64,000 nucleotides of DNA from Odoribacter sp. AF15-53. Lineage in GTDB: Bacteria; Bacteroidota; Bacteroidia; Bacteroidales; Marinifilaceae. A program made the translations under genes and the position numbers. The notes below the pieces were generated by a model. That model saw only the letters and a list, made by a program, of their open reading frames with translations, had not been told where the DNA came from and did no database searches. Shown here piece by piece: positions 8,620 to 17,732 of the stretch (position 1 is its first letter; the number at the start of each line of letters is the position of its first letter). Where the stretch lies: assembly GCF_003479425.1 (NCBI RefSeq), contig NZ_QUHC01000005.1:248001-312000 (forward strand). Direction: 5' to 3'.

Positions 8620-9423
8620 TTATTTCTGATATTCCTTGTTGATTTCAGATGGCTTTTTTACTACTTTATTTATTTTGGAGGCTCCAGAGGATTCTTGGGT
8701 TATGATTTCCGGGTTTCCGATGTAAGTTATTTTGGATGCCCCGGATGCGTGTACGCTGATTTCTTTATTCACGAGGAATTGGGCTTTAGAGGCTCCTGAT
8801 ATTTCGGCTTTCAGGATGTCGATCGGGAATTTCTCCAGATTTGTTTTAGAGGCGCCTGATGCTTCCACTTCGCAGCGTGTTGTTTTTCCCGAAAAAGTGA
8901 TTGAACTGGCCCCGCTTTGCTCGATGAAGATTTCCGGGGAAGTGATATATCCTTTGACGAGGGAGGCTCCCGATAGGTCTATTTTAGCTTTTTCCTGTAT
9001 GGTAAGCTTTCCTTCGAAGTTTGTCTTGGCAGCCCCGCTGAGGTTTACGTTGAATATGCGGGAAGTGAAATTTCCGGTTGCGTTTATTTTGCAAGCCCCG
9101 CTTAATTCGATCTTTTTTAAGGACGAACACACGATTTCCGCCGTGTAACGATCATTTTTTTCATGATGCATTCGTCCTTGCATGTAGATGGATAGGATGC
9201 CGTCCGAATCTAACGAGAATTTTAATTTGGATTCCAAGCGGGCGGGAATGTTTACAGTTGCCTTGGTGGATGTGCCTTGGGTAATGGTGATGTCGAAAGC
9301 CCCGTGGCTGATGATTCCGGTGATCTTTTTCCCCTCGAAGCGGGTAATGGTGGTTTGTTCCTGTGCGAAGGTCGTGGCGATCACGCAGAAGAAGACGAAA
9401 AGGAATGATGCGATTTTTTTCAT
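8620..9423 (-). CDS. Secreted DUF2807 (GIN-domain) protein, paralogue
   Basis: A 267-residue protein with a signal peptide (MKKIASFLFVFFCVIATTFA). The opening after cleavage, QEQTTITRFEGKKITGI, matches that of its downstream neighbour. The body is again a ladder of short strands with SGAS/SGAC turns (LSGACKINA, LSGAAKTNF, LSGASLVKG, ASGASKTNL). The C-terminus is short and lysine-rich. It is first in a two-gene transcription unit and has the promoter-like element at 9449-9456 just upstream. Confidence 0.85.
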   Translation of the reverse strand: MKKIASFLFVFFCVIATTFAQEQTTITRFEGKKITGIISHGAFDITITQGTSTKATVNIPARLESKLKFSLDSDGILSIYMQGRMHHEKNDRYTAEIVCSSLKKIELSGACKINATGNFTSRIFNVNLSGAAKTNFEGKLTIQEKAKIDLSGASLVKGYITSPEIFIEQSGASSITFSGKTTRCEVEASGASKTNLEKFPIDILKAEISGASKAQFLVNKEISVHASGASKITYIGNPEIITQESSGASKINKVVKKPSEINKEYQK

Positions 9424-9448
9424 AATGCTGTTTTTATACTCAGACGAT

Positions 9449-9456
9449 CAAAGGTA
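9449..9456 (-). promoter_or_regulatory. -7 promoter element for the DUF2807 pair
   Basis: The minus strand reads TACCTTTG, an exact fit to TAnnTTTG, 26 bases upstream of the ATG at 9423. No convincing -33 element was found. Confidence 0.5.
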
Positions 9457-9553
9457 GTGAAAAGTTACAGCATCTTTTTTAAAATTAAGATATAAGATCG
9501 GAATCTTTTTCCCCGTTGCGGATGTTGGAAGGTAATGACATGATATTTCCGGA

Positions 9554-10159
9554 TCAAGTCAGCGATTCCAGAAGGGTGTTCAGGTTGGACGTGAATATTT
9601 TCACGGACATGGCAAGGAGGATTATCCCGAAGAATTTACGCAGGATGTAAACGCCTCCTTTGCCGAGTACGCGTTCCACGAGGTAAACGTTTTTCAATAC
9701 CACGTACACGACGATCATGTTGAGGATGATGGCGATGATGATGCTGAATACGCTACATTCGGATTTGAGGGTTAGCGTGGTGGCTAGAGCTCCCGCCCCG
9801 GCGATAAGGGGGAATATGACGGGAACGATAGTTGCCGATCCTTCGGGGCCGTCATTCTGGAATATCTCGATGTTGAACGTCATTTCGATGGCAAGCACGA
9901 ATAGCACGAGTGCCCCGGCTAGGGCGAAGGAGGAGATGTCGATGTTGAACAGTTTTAGCAAGGCATTTCCAGCGAAGAGGAACGCGATGAATATAACAAG
10001 AGATATTCCGGCGGCCTTTTCGGCACTGACTTTTTTCCCGGCGCTGTTGAGACCGATGATAATGGGGGTAGAACCCGTGATGTCGATCACGGCGAAAAGA
10101 ACCATGAAGGCGGTGAATATTTCTTTTATATTGATACTGAAGTCCATAATCCTGTTCAT
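9554..10159 (-). CDS. marC: MarC/UPF0056-family inner-membrane protein
   Basis: A 201-residue protein with six predicted membrane spans and family signatures such as FAVIDITGSTPIIIG near the N-terminus and PLIAGAGALATTLTL in the middle. MarC proteins are integral inner-membrane proteins of uncertain function; an early link to multiple antibiotic resistance has not held up as a direct role. The start could be 10159 or an in-frame ATG at 10147. A long inverted repeat lies directly against the upstream start and could affect its translation. Confidence 0.85.
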   Translation of the reverse strand: MNRIMDFSINIKEIFTAFMVLFAVIDITGSTPIIIGLNSAGKKVSAEKAAGISLVIFIAFLFAGNALLKLFNIDISSFALAGALVLFVLAIEMTFNIEIFQNDGPEGSATIVPVIFPLIAGAGALATTLTLKSECSVFSIIIAIILNMIVVYVVLKNVYLVERVLGKGGVYILRKFFGIILLAMSVKIFTSNLNTLLESLT

Positions 10160-10160
10160 G

Positions 10161-10226
10161 AAATTTGCGGGTTACAAGTGTAGCACGTACGTTAAAAAGA
10201 TACTGACACTTGTAATCCCACAAATT
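10161..10226 (-). promoter_or_regulatory. Long inverted repeat against the marC start
   Basis: The arm at 10161-10181 is matched by an inverted arm at 10205-10226, differing by one substitution and one extra base. The intervening 23 bases form the loop. The near arm begins 1 base upstream of the first marC start codon, so an RNA hairpin here would bury the ribosome-binding region. There is no U-tract, so it is not a standard terminator. An operator for a dimeric DNA-binding protein is another reading. Confidence 0.5.
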
Positions 10227-10238
10227 TACGATTATTTT

Positions 10239-10454
10239 TTATAATTCCCATATTTCGGCATCGGACGGCACGTGTATCCGGGCGGATAACGGGGTGATGC
10301 GCGTGATGTTTAACAGGTATTTATAGGTGAAGTTTTCCGAGATGGAGTTGTTTCCCCAGCTCGCGCACCCCAGCGTGTTGTTGACGGGAAGGCCGTTCTG
10401 AATGGAGCCTCCGGCCGAGTGTCCGTTATTTTGCACGAATGGGTTGGTTTTCAA
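10239..10454 (-). pseudogene. Possible gene remnant between pgk and marC
   Basis: A 71-codon open frame with plausible protein composition (NGLPVNNTLGCASWGNNSIS, ending RIHVPSDAEIWEL). The ending faintly resembles the WHVPSDAEW motif of the Fibrobacter succinogenes major paralogous domain, but the frame stops straight after it and its ATG has no evident ribosome-binding site. It lies just beyond the pgk terminator. I regard it as a decayed fragment or a chance frame. Confidence 0.25.
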
Positions 10455-10526
10455 TGATTTTTTTCCCTTGATGTATAAAGAGTTGTTGACTTGGTTGGGA
10501 GAGATGGGAGAATGGTTGATGAGGAT

Positions 10527-10560
10527 ATAAAAAATGACCGGATTATTTTCCGGTCATTTA
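10527..10560 (-). terminator. Intrinsic terminator of pgk
   Basis: A perfect 11-base stem (AAATGACCGGA / TCCGGTCATTT, 10532-10542 with 10549-10559), closed by a six-base loop, then a T-run on the minus strand, 22 bases after the pgk stop. Confidence 0.85.
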
Positions 10561-10581
10561 TTTATGAATTTTCGATAGGGT

Positions 10582-11775
10582 TTATTTCCCACGAATCGCG
10601 GTGATACCCGGTAGTTCTTTACCTTCGATATATTCCAGTAAGGCTCCGCCTCCGGTGGATACGTAACTTACTTTGTCGGCCAAGTCAAACTGGTTGATGG
10701 CGGCAACGGAATCGCCACCACCTACTAATGAGAAGGCTCCTTTTGCTGTTGCTTTCACGATAGCGTCAGCCACGGCTTTCGTTCCCACGGCGAATTTCGG
10801 CATTTCGAAAACGCCTACCGGTCCGTTCCAGAGAATCGTTTTGGATTCTTCGATGATCTTGGAGAATGCGGCGATGCTTTCCGGACCGATGTCAAGTCCT
10901 TGCCAGCCATCAGGTATTTCCATGGAAGGAACGAGCTGGGTATTCGCGTCGTTGCTGAATGCATCGGCGGCAACCGTTTGAGCGGCAAGCACGAGGTTCA
11001 CGCCTTTTTCTTTAGCAAGTTTCATGATGTTGAGAGCCAGATCAAGTTTGTCATCCTCGCAGATAGAGTTTCCGATGTGACCGCCCATGGCTTTTTTGAA
11101 CGTGTAGATCATTCCACCGCCTAGGATCAGGTTGTCAACTTTATCCAGGAGGTTCATGATAATCTCAATCTTGGAGGATACTTTTGAACCTCCCATGATG
11201 GCCGTGAAGGGGCGGGTTGGGTTATGCATCACCTTATCCACGCTTTCAAGTTCTCCCTGCATCACGTAACCGAATAGTTTGTCATTCGGGAAGAATTTAG
11301 CGATAACCGCGGTAGAGGCATGAGCGCGATGGGCTGTACCGAATGCATCGTTGATCCAAACATCTCCTAAAGAAGCCAGTTTCTGGGCGAATCCTTCATC
11401 CCCTTTTTCTTCTTCCTTGTAGAAACGAAGGTTTTCCAGTAATAGCACTTCGCCTGGTTTCAGCTCTGCGGCTTGTTGCTTTGCACTTTCGCCGATACAG
11501 TCGTCTGCGAATTTTACGGGTACACCTAATAATTCTTCCAGGTGTTTTTGGATATGTTTTAATGAGAATTTATCTTCCGGTCCGTTTTTCGGGCGTCCGA
11601 GGTGAGACATCAAGATTACGGAACCTCCTCCCGCCAGCACTTTCTTGATCGTGGGGACGGCTGCCCGCATGCGGGTGTCGTCGGTGATCTCGAATTTATC
11701 ATTCAAAGGTACGTTGAAGTCTACGCGGATAAGCGCCTTCTTGTTTTTAAAATTGTAATTATCAATTGTCTGCAT
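10582..11775 (-). CDS. pgk: Phosphoglycerate kinase
   Basis: A 397-residue enzyme of lower glycolysis that transfers phosphate from 1,3-bisphosphoglycerate to ADP. Visible family motifs: RVDFNVPLN near the N-terminus (substrate-binding region), [31 protein letters not shown], and the nucleotide-binding C-terminal [11 protein letters not shown] with [13 protein letters not shown]. Length matches the bacterial family. Monocistronic, with its own promoter and terminator. Confidence 0.97.
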   Translation of the reverse strand: MQTIDNYNFKNKKALIRVDFNVPLNDKFEITDDTRMRAAVPTIKKVLAGGGSVILMSHLGRPKNGPEDKFSLKHIQKHLEELLGVPVKFADDCIGESAKQQAAELKPGEVLLLENLRFYKEEEKGDEGFAQKLASLGDVWINDAFGTAHRAHASTAVIAKFFPNDKLFGYVMQGELESVDKVMHNPTRPFTAIMGGSKVSSKIEIIMNLLDKVDNLILGGGMIYTFKKAMGGHIGNSICEDDKLDLALNIMKLAKEKGVNLVLAAQTVAADAFSNDANTQLVPSMEIPDGWQGLDIGPESIAAFSKIIEESKTILWNGPVGVFEMPKFAVGTKAVADAIVKATAKGAFSLVGGGDSVAAINQFDLADKVSYVSTGGGALLEYIEGKELPGITAIRGK

Positions 11776-11816
11776 AGCAATTGTTATTTTAATGAGTAAA
11801 TTACTTAATCGACAGC

Positions 11817-11850
11817 TAAAGGTAAGGATAAAATCATATTAAACCAAAAA
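11817..11850 (-). promoter_or_regulatory. pgk promoter
   Basis: The minus strand carries a -33-like TTTTTTG and, after 20 bases, TACCTTTA as -7 (one base off TAnnTTTG). Spacing fits the Bacteroidota housekeeping promoter. The ATG of pgk is about 40 bases downstream. Confidence 0.6.
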
Positions 11851-11987
11851 ATAATTTGCTCTATAAAAGTTCATGAACTTTATTTAAGGCCGGTTGGAAA
11901 AAATGTGAGTGAAAATTTGTATTTTTACCTTCTGTAAAGAAAGTGTGGTCGTGAGTGTAACGAAAATTGTATATCGGGTAGGCGGAG

Positions 11988-13460
11988 ATGAAACTAGCAA
12001 AGATGAGACAAAATGTGATTGTGGCATGTTTGGGGGTAATGGTGTTGTTGCTGTTATCTTCGTGCCGGAGAGGTGAAAAGATGCGAACCGAAGAGTTGTG
12101 CAGAGAATTGGAAAGTTCTGTGATGCTGTCGCCTGTGTTTGATTCTTTGGTAAATGAGGCGATGCACTTACCCAAGTTTTTTCGTTCGAAAGTACTTTTG
12201 ACGGCAGGAACCCGTTATTCGATGAAACGAGAACAGTTGTGCCGGGCAAAAGTGTATTTGCAGGAAGCCTTCCGGATTGCTCCGCGAGACTTGAAAAGGT
12301 CCGTGGCATTGGAATTGGCACGTCTGTACGGTTCGCTTGTTTTGCGGGATGACTGTACGGAAGAGGCCATTCGTTTTATGAGCACGGTACGGTCAAGAAT
12401 TGTTTTTACTCGCGAAGACGAGGCCGAATTTTATTATTTGAAAGCCCGTTTTTTTAAATCTATCAATATGGAGCGGGCATTTACGGCGGTAGGTCAGGCG
12501 TTGTCATTATATAAAGGACTGTCGGACGTGAAAGGACAAATCGAGACGTATTGTCTGAAAGCCAGTCTTCACGGGGTTTTAGAGGAGTATGAAGAACAAT
12601 ATGCTTGCTACGAGGAGGCGTATCGTCTTTTGCGTAGATCCCGGACAAAGAATCAGGTGAAACCATTTTATGAGCAGATGGCCGCGAGTTTGAAAAAGTT
12701 AGGACGTCATGAAGAAGCTTTGCTGTGGTATGAAGAGGTGTTGAAAGAATTGCCGGATTCTAGCGGGTTCGGACGTTACGGGGTGCAGGTTTCCGAGGCA
12801 TATTCGGGGTTGGGGTATCACGAGAAAGCACGGGATGTATTGAAATTGGGATTGAAGAACGAGACGAGGGGAGGGTTACGTAACGTGTTACTTTGTCGGA
12901 TAGCGGATTCTTTTATGCGGGAGGGATTGCGAGACTCGGCTCTGGTGTATTTAAAGACAGCGATTGATTTTTACGAGGGATATGCCAAGGTGAATAACTT
13001 GAAAATACCGCGGGTGATGCTTGTGAACTATTTGAATTATGGGCGTTGTTTGTGGGAGGATGGTCAACGGGACTCGGCGATCGTTTATTTGAACGAGGCG
13101 GGCAACAAGAAAGCAGAATCACGTGAGAGTCAGTTGGCGCAGGCGCAGGTGCTGGAACAATTGTGCGAGTACTACGAGGAACAAGGAGATCGGCAAGCGT
13201 TTTGCGAGGTGTTCTATCGACGGGATTCGATCATGGAGGAGTACCAGTCGGTTTATGATGACGGTCGTTATCGTCGGGTGTTGGAAAGGTACAAGAATCA
13301 GAAACTTCTTCGGGAAATAGAGGAGATGAACCGGAAACAAGAGGAGACGAATTGGTGGTTGGTGTTGTCATTGATTATGACTGTGGGGGTGATCGCTTCG
13401 GTTTTGGTGTACACGTGGATTTCGTGGGGGAAATTGAAAGAGCATAATCATAAAAGGTAA
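11988..13460 (+). CDS. TPR-repeat lipoprotein with C-terminal TM segment
   Basis: A 490-residue protein. The N-terminus (VACLGVMVLLLLSSC) is a lipoprotein signal with Cys at about residue 26. The body is a series of tetratricopeptide-like helical pairs (for example KLGRHEEALLWYEEVLKELP and REGLRDSALVYLKTAIDFYE). Near the end are a coiled coil (about 410-450) and a membrane span (WWLVLSLIMTVGVIASVLVY). This resembles the sensor half of Bacteroidota TPR-transmembrane regulators, but it stops after the span without a DNA-binding or kinase domain. An internal ATG at 12003 is an equally good start. It is 6 bases upstream of tadA. Function unknown. Confidence 0.8.
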   Translation: MKLAKMRQNVIVACLGVMVLLLLSSCRRGEKMRTEELCRELESSVMLSPVFDSLVNEAMHLPKFFRSKVLLTAGTRYSMKREQLCRAKVYLQEAFRIAPRDLKRSVALELARLYGSLVLRDDCTEEAIRFMSTVRSRIVFTREDEAEFYYLKARFFKSINMERAFTAVGQALSLYKGLSDVKGQIETYCLKASLHGVLEEYEEQYACYEEAYRLLRRSRTKNQVKPFYEQMAASLKKLGRHEEALLWYEEVLKELPDSSGFGRYGVQVSEAYSGLGYHEKARDVLKLGLKNETRGGLRNVLLCRIADSFMREGLRDSALVYLKTAIDFYEGYAKVNNLKIPRVMLVNYLNYGRCLWEDGQRDSAIVYLNEAGNKKAESRESQLAQAQVLEQLCEYYEEQGDRQAFCEVFYRRDSIMEEYQSVYDDGRYRRVLERYKNQKLLREIEEMNRKQEETNWWLVLSLIMTVGVIASVLVYTWISWGKLKEHNHKR

Positions 13461-13466
13461 TATAGT

Positions 13467-13901
13467 ATGGATAAACATGAAATGTTCATGCGAAAAGCGC
13501 TTGAAGAAGCCCGTGTGGCTTGGGAAGAGGGAGAGATTCCGGTCGGTGCCGTGGTGGTTTGTAAAGATCGGGTGATTGCCAGGGCTCATAATCAAACCGA
13601 ACGATTGAATGACGTGACGGCGCATGCCGAGATGCTTGCGATTACATCGGCAACTTCTTTGTTGGGCGGGAAGTATTTGAATGATTGCACGCTTTATGTC
13701 ACGCTTGAACCCTGCGTGATGTGTGGAGGTGCGCTCGCTTGGGCCCAGTTGGGAGAATTGGTATATGGTGCGGCTGACCCGCATCGGGGATATGCCCGGT
13801 TGTCACCTTCCGTGTTACATCCTAGGACAAACGTGGTTACCGGAGTATTGGCCGACGAGTGCGGTGAATTGGTGAAAGAGTTCTTCTCAAAGAAAAGATG
13901 A
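13467..13901 (+). CDS. tadA: tRNA-adenosine deaminase (TadA-type)
   Basis: A 144-residue zinc deaminase with TAHAEM (zinc-binding His and catalytic Glu) and TLEPCVMCGGAL (PCxxC zinc ligands). TadA deaminates A34 of tRNA-Arg(ACG) to inosine, an essential decoding step. The conserved NDVTAHAEM and the short C-terminal helix fit TadA better than cytosine or guanine deaminases. It follows the TPR lipoprotein gene by 6 bases. Confidence 0.9.
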   Translation: MDKHEMFMRKALEEARVAWEEGEIPVGAVVVCKDRVIARAHNQTERLNDVTAHAEMLAITSATSLLGGKYLNDCTLYVTLEPCVMCGGALAWAQLGELVYGAADPHRGYARLSPSVLHPRTNVVTGVLADECGELVKEFFSKKR

Positions 13902-13909
13902 GAGAAATG

Positions 13910-14032
13910 CGGTGATTTCGTGATTCCCGATGAGGTGATTCCATCCGCGCTAGGCTAACGTTTTTAATAATCACTTGATCATTGAATCGGCAATCACTAA
14001 ATCATTTCATTTTCAATTTTGCATTTTCAATT
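13910..14032. repeat. Palindromic 8-bp-period element, copy A
   Basis: The gap between tadA and ruvB. The left arm has 8-base units built on GTGATT (13910-13940); the right arm (13968-14007) has the inverted units built on AATCAC; between them is a centre (13940-13973) that is 28/34 identical to the centre of a second element at 49809-49909. An AT-rich tail with 7-base spacing of TTTTCAA/TTTTGCA follows. Confidence 0.7.
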
Positions 14033-14087
14033 GCTTTGACGTACATTTACCATTCTAAATTAGCATTTAATAAAAACGGATTAGTAC

Positions 14088-15113
14088 ATGGGTAATTTTG
14101 ATATAAGAACCGGAAATGTGCCAGATAGTGAGAAAGAACTGGAGAAGGCGTTGCGGCCATTGAGTTTTAGTGATTTCCGGGGACAAAAGAAGATCGTGGA
14201 TAACCTGGAGGTTTTCGTGCAGGCCGCGAAAATGAGGGAAGAATCCCTTGATCATGTTTTGTTGCATGGTCCTCCGGGATTGGGAAAAACCACCTTGTCG
14301 GCGATTATTGCCAATGAGCTAGGTGTGGGAATAAAAATTACTTCCGGGCCGGTGTTGGATAAACCGGGGGATCTGGCCGGATTGTTGACTAATCTGGAGC
14401 CGAATGACGTGCTTTTTATTGACGAGATACATCGGTTGAGCCCGATCGTGGAGGAGTATCTTTACTCGGCCATGGAGGATTTCAAGATAGATATCATGAT
14501 AGACAAGGGACCCGCGGCCCGTTCCGTGCAGATTCAATTGAGTCCTTTCACGCTGATCGGGGCGACCACGCGTAGCGGGTTGTTGACAGCACCGTTGAGA
14601 GCCCGGTTCGGTATAAACAGTCACCTGGAGTATTATGACCTCGACGTGTTGACGGGGATCGTGGAGCGCTCGGCGTCTATATTGAGAACAAAGATCACTA
14701 GTCAGGCATCCAAGGAGATTGCTTCGAGAAGTCGGGGGACGCCTCGTATCGCGAATGCGTTGTTACGCCGGGTGCGGGATTTCGCGATGGTGAAGGGGAA
14801 TGGGGTGGTGGACCTGGAGATTACCACGTTTGCTCTTGAGGCGTTGAATATTGACAAGTTCGGTCTAGATGATATGGATAACAAGATTTTGTTGACGATT
14901 ATCGATAAATTTAAAGGCGGTCCCGTCGGGTTGACCACGATCGCGACGGCAGTGAGTGAGGATCCGGGCACGTTGGAGGAGGTGTACGAGCCGTTTTTGA
15001 TTAAAGAAGGCTTTTTAAAAAGAACGCCGAGAGGACGAGAAGTGACCGATTTAGCTTATAAACATCTTCGGAAGAATCGAAAAACTGATGATTGGCAAGC
15101 CTCGCTGTTTTGA
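14088..15113 (+). CDS. ruvB: Holliday junction branch-migration helicase RuvB
   Basis: A 341-residue AAA+ ATPase. Walker [10 protein letters not shown] (about residues 63-71), Walker B LFIDEIH, sensor ATTRSGLL, arginine finger region LRARFGI, and the C-terminal winged helix with GLTTIA and the terminal [13 protein letters not shown]. RuvB forms the hexameric motor that, with RuvA, drives branch migration in recombination repair. Length is normal. No ruvA or ruvC nearby, as is usual in Bacteroidota. Confidence 0.97.
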   Translation: MGNFDIRTGNVPDSEKELEKALRPLSFSDFRGQKKIVDNLEVFVQAAKMREESLDHVLLHGPPGLGKTTLSAIIANELGVGIKITSGPVLDKPGDLAGLLTNLEPNDVLFIDEIHRLSPIVEEYLYSAMEDFKIDIMIDKGPAARSVQIQLSPFTLIGATTRSGLLTAPLRARFGINSHLEYYDLDVLTGIVERSASILRTKITSQASKEIASRSRGTPRIANALLRRVRDFAMVKGNGVVDLEITTFALEALNIDKFGLDDMDNKILLTIIDKFKGGPVGLTTIATAVSEDPGTLEEVYEPFLIKEGFLKRTPRGREVTDLAYKHLRKNRKTDDWQASLF

Positions 15114-15257
15114 TGGATTAAGAGATGGCATGACGTCTAAGTGTTTGATTAAGTGATAAATTTATAAGTTTTATTAACGTTAAAATGTTAACTGAATGGC
15201 CCGTAAGCTTGATGGATTTTGAAAAAGTATAGAACACGAAAGAATCTCAGTGAGTTA

Positions 15258-15265
15258 TATTTTTG
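15258..15265 (+). promoter_or_regulatory. Candidate -7 element upstream of rprX
   Basis: TATTTTTG fits TAnnTTTG, 54 bases upstream of the rprX start. No good -33 partner was found at 19-21 bases. Confidence 0.4.
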
Positions 15266-15319
15266 TTAAATTGTATTAAGCGTGCTAATTGTTAAAATTG
15301 AATTGTTAAATTTGCGTGT

Positions 15320-16867
15320 ATGAGAAAACAACAGATAATTATATTAGGAGTTGTGTTTGGTATATCCTTGCTGGGGTTGATTATACTCCAGGCCAGTTAT
15401 TTCCAGACGGCTTACGAGGTAAAAAAAGAGCAATTTTTTTACTCTGTGAACCGGGCTATGGATGATATGGTCGATTATATTCGCAAGCAGGAGGAGGCGG
15501 GGAGACTTGTGGAGAATAAGAATCTGTTGTCGGCAAAAGAGAAGGGCATGGAGATTGATGCCCCGATGTACATTGACCCGAAACGGCAGGTTGCTTTGAA
15601 AAATGACCCCGAATTGATGTTGGGTAAGATGCTTTGCCTGGTGGATGATGAGGCGGAGGTGAAAGATGTGAGTGAATTTGTGGGAAGCAAGTTTAAGGAG
15701 GATAATCTGGCGACTTCGATTACCAAGTTGCAACAGGCGATGAAGGAGCGTACGGGTGAGAATTATAAGTTCGTGCCGGAGAGTAAAGAAGATAAGCATT
15801 TGATCGAGGGGCGGGTAGATTTGAATAATCTGTACGGCTTTATCGGAAATTCTTTGAAGGATGCAGGGATTCGTTCTCGTTTTGAATTCGGAATCAAGGA
15901 GAACGGGAAGTTTATTCTGACATCCAAGAATTTTTTGAATCACGTGGCGGATGATATTACGCTTAACCGGAAGATCTTCCCGGGTGAAGCTGGTAATTCT
16001 GCTGTTTTGTATTTGAAATTCCCGGATGCTTCTACTGATACCGCGGGATCGGCGTGGATGGTGTTGCCGGGATTGCTGATCACGATTGCTATCGTGTTCT
16101 GTGCCGTGTTCTGTCTGATCGTTATCGTTCGCCAGAAAAAATTATCGGTGATAAAAAATGACTTTATTAATAATATGACCCACGAGTTCAAGACTCCGAT
16201 CGCCACGATTTCTTTGGCTTCGCAGATGTTGAAAGACGGGGCCGTGACGAATACGCCGGAGACCATAGACCGTGTGGCCACCATTATCCGGGACGAGAGC
16301 AAGCGTTTAACTTTTCAGGTGGAACGAGTGTTGCAGACGGCTTTATTTTCGGAGACGCGAATGAAACTTAAGCTAAAGAATATAAATATGAATCAGTTGA
16401 TTGAAGATTTATTACCTAAATTTAGCTTACGTGTGGAAGATAAAGGCGGAAAATTCTCGGCTTATCTTGAGGCGGATCAAGATGAAGTGCTTGCAGATGA
16501 GGTGCATGTGACAAACGTGATTTCGAATCTGGTTGATAATGCTATAAAATATTGCGTGAAACCACCCGAAATTACGATTTATACTCGTAATAAAGATAAA
16601 GAAATTGTAATAAGTGTCATAGATAATGGCATAGGAATTGCTAAAAAAGATCAGAAGTTGATCTTTGAACGATTCTATCGTGTGTCTACGGGCAACCTGC
16701 ATGATGTGAAGGGATTCGGCTTAGGACTGTCGTATGTGAAGAAAATCGTTGAGGCTCACGGTGGAAGGATTGACGTGGAAAGCTCCCTGGAGAAAGGTAG
16801 CTGTTTTGATATTGTTTTACCATTAACCGTAAAAAAGCAAAAAATAAAGAGAACCTTATTTTTCTAA
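15320..16867 (+). CDS. rprX: Sensor histidine kinase, RprX-like
   Basis: A 515-residue membrane kinase. First span at about 8-26, a periplasmic sensor domain of about 215 residues, second span at about 250-272, then the H-box NNMTHEFKTPIATIS, an N-box NVISNLVDNAIKYC and the G-boxes DNGIGI and GFGLGLSYVKK. Length and layout match RprX of Bacteroides fragilis. The response regulator follows 56 bases downstream, so the two form a cognate pair. The signal sensed is unknown. Confidence 0.88.
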   Translation: MRKQQIIILGVVFGISLLGLIILQASYFQTAYEVKKEQFFYSVNRAMDDMVDYIRKQEEAGRLVENKNLLSAKEKGMEIDAPMYIDPKRQVALKNDPELMLGKMLCLVDDEAEVKDVSEFVGSKFKEDNLATSITKLQQAMKERTGENYKFVPESKEDKHLIEGRVDLNNLYGFIGNSLKDAGIRSRFEFGIKENGKFILTSKNFLNHVADDITLNRKIFPGEAGNSAVLYLKFPDASTDTAGSAWMVLPGLLITIAIVFCAVFCLIVIVRQKKLSVIKNDFINNMTHEFKTPIATISLASQMLKDGAVTNTPETIDRVATIIRDESKRLTFQVERVLQTALFSETRMKLKLKNINMNQLIEDLLPKFSLRVEDKGGKFSAYLEADQDEVLADEVHVTNVISNLVDNAIKYCVKPPEITIYTRNKDKEIVISVIDNGIGIAKKDQKLIFERFYRVSTGNLHDVKGFGLGLSYVKKIVEAHGGRIDVESSLEKGSCFDIVLPLTVKKQKIKRTLFF

Positions 16868-16923
16868 TTTCGTATATTTTTTCAGAGAATTTAAAAATGA
16901 GAATTATTTAAAACAACATAGCT

Positions 16924-17613
16924 ATGGATGAGAAAATTAAAATTTTATTGGCAGAGGATGATACCAACTTGGGTATGCTTCTTAAAGAATATTTGAGAGC
17001 TAAAGGTTTCGAGACTATTTTATGTGAAGATGGAGAAATCGCGTATGAAACGTTTTTGAATGAACCGTTTGATATTTGCATTTTCGACGTGATGATGCCT
17101 AAAAAAGATGGTTTTACGCTCGCGAAAGAAGTAAGACAAATTAATAGTGAAATTCCAATTATTTTCTTGACTGCCAAGTCAATGAAAGAGGATGTGTTGG
17201 AAGGGTTCAAACTGGGGGCCGACGATTACATGAGCAAACCGTTCAGTATGGAAGAATTGTTGCTTCGTATCGAGGCCGTGTTGAGAAGATCAACCGGGTT
17301 GAAGCCGGAAGATGAACAAGAAATCTTCAAGATTGGTAAATTGACATTCAATTCTAAGAAACAAACCTTGTTTGACGGGGAAGAAGAACAAAAACTGACC
17401 ACGAAAGAGTCAGAGTTACTTCGTTTGTTGTGCTTGAATGTGAATAAAGTATTAGAGAGAAATTACGCATTGAAGAATATCTGGGCTGATGACAATTACT
17501 TTAATGCCAGAAGCATGGATGTTTATATCACGAAGTTGCGTAAACATTTGAAGAAAGATCCGTCGGTGGAGATCATCAATGTTCACGGTAAGGGATATAA
17601 ATTGATTCTTTGA
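16924..17613 (+). CDS. rprY: OmpR-family response regulator, RprY-like
   Basis: A 229-residue regulator. The receiver domain has acidic residues EDD near the N-terminus, the phospho-acceptor in CIFDVMMPKKDG, the T of FLTAKS and the K of MSKPFS. The C-terminal winged helix (about 130-228) ends with VHGKGYKLIL, typical of OmpR/PhoB DNA-binding domains. It should be phosphorylated by the adjacent RprX-like kinase. Confidence 0.92.
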   Translation: MDEKIKILLAEDDTNLGMLLKEYLRAKGFETILCEDGEIAYETFLNEPFDICIFDVMMPKKDGFTLAKEVRQINSEIPIIFLTAKSMKEDVLEGFKLGADDYMSKPFSMEELLLRIEAVLRRSTGLKPEDEQEIFKIGKLTFNSKKQTLFDGEEEQKLTTKESELLRLLCLNVNKVLERNYALKNIWADDNYFNARSMDVYITKLRKHLKKDPSVEIINVHGKGYKLIL

Positions 17614-17631
17614 TCTCGTAATGAGATAAAA

Positions 17632-17669
17632 TGAGCGCTTCCGGTAACGGGAGCGTTTATTTTTTTTGC
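17632..17669 (+). terminator. Intrinsic terminator of rprXY
   Basis: A roughly 9-bp stem (GCGCTTCCG pairing with CGGGAGCGT, two G-U pairs) followed by TTTATTTTTTTT, 20 bases after the rprY stop. Confidence 0.8.
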
Positions 17670-17713
17670 AAAAATTGTTCTTTTCTCCGGTTCTGATTTT
17701 CTTCGATTTTTTG

Positions 17714-17721
17714 TATCTTTG
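17714..17721 (+). promoter_or_regulatory. -7 element of the efflux operon promoter
   Basis: TATCTTTG, preceded by a T-rich stretch and followed by CACC, closely matches typical Bacteroidota promoters. It places a start of transcription near 17728, giving an unusually long leader of about 175 bases before the TolC gene. Confidence 0.7.
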
Positions 17722-17732
17722 CACCCGCAAAA

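Noticed and set aside
8041..8799. Plus-strand 252-codon frame across both DUF2807 genes
   Set aside because: It is antisense to two clear exported proteins and has no family features; it arises from their repetitive codon pattern.
15305..15314. TAAATTTG just before rprX as its promoter
   Set aside because: It would put transcription start on or after the start codon; the TATTTTTG at 15258 is better placed.
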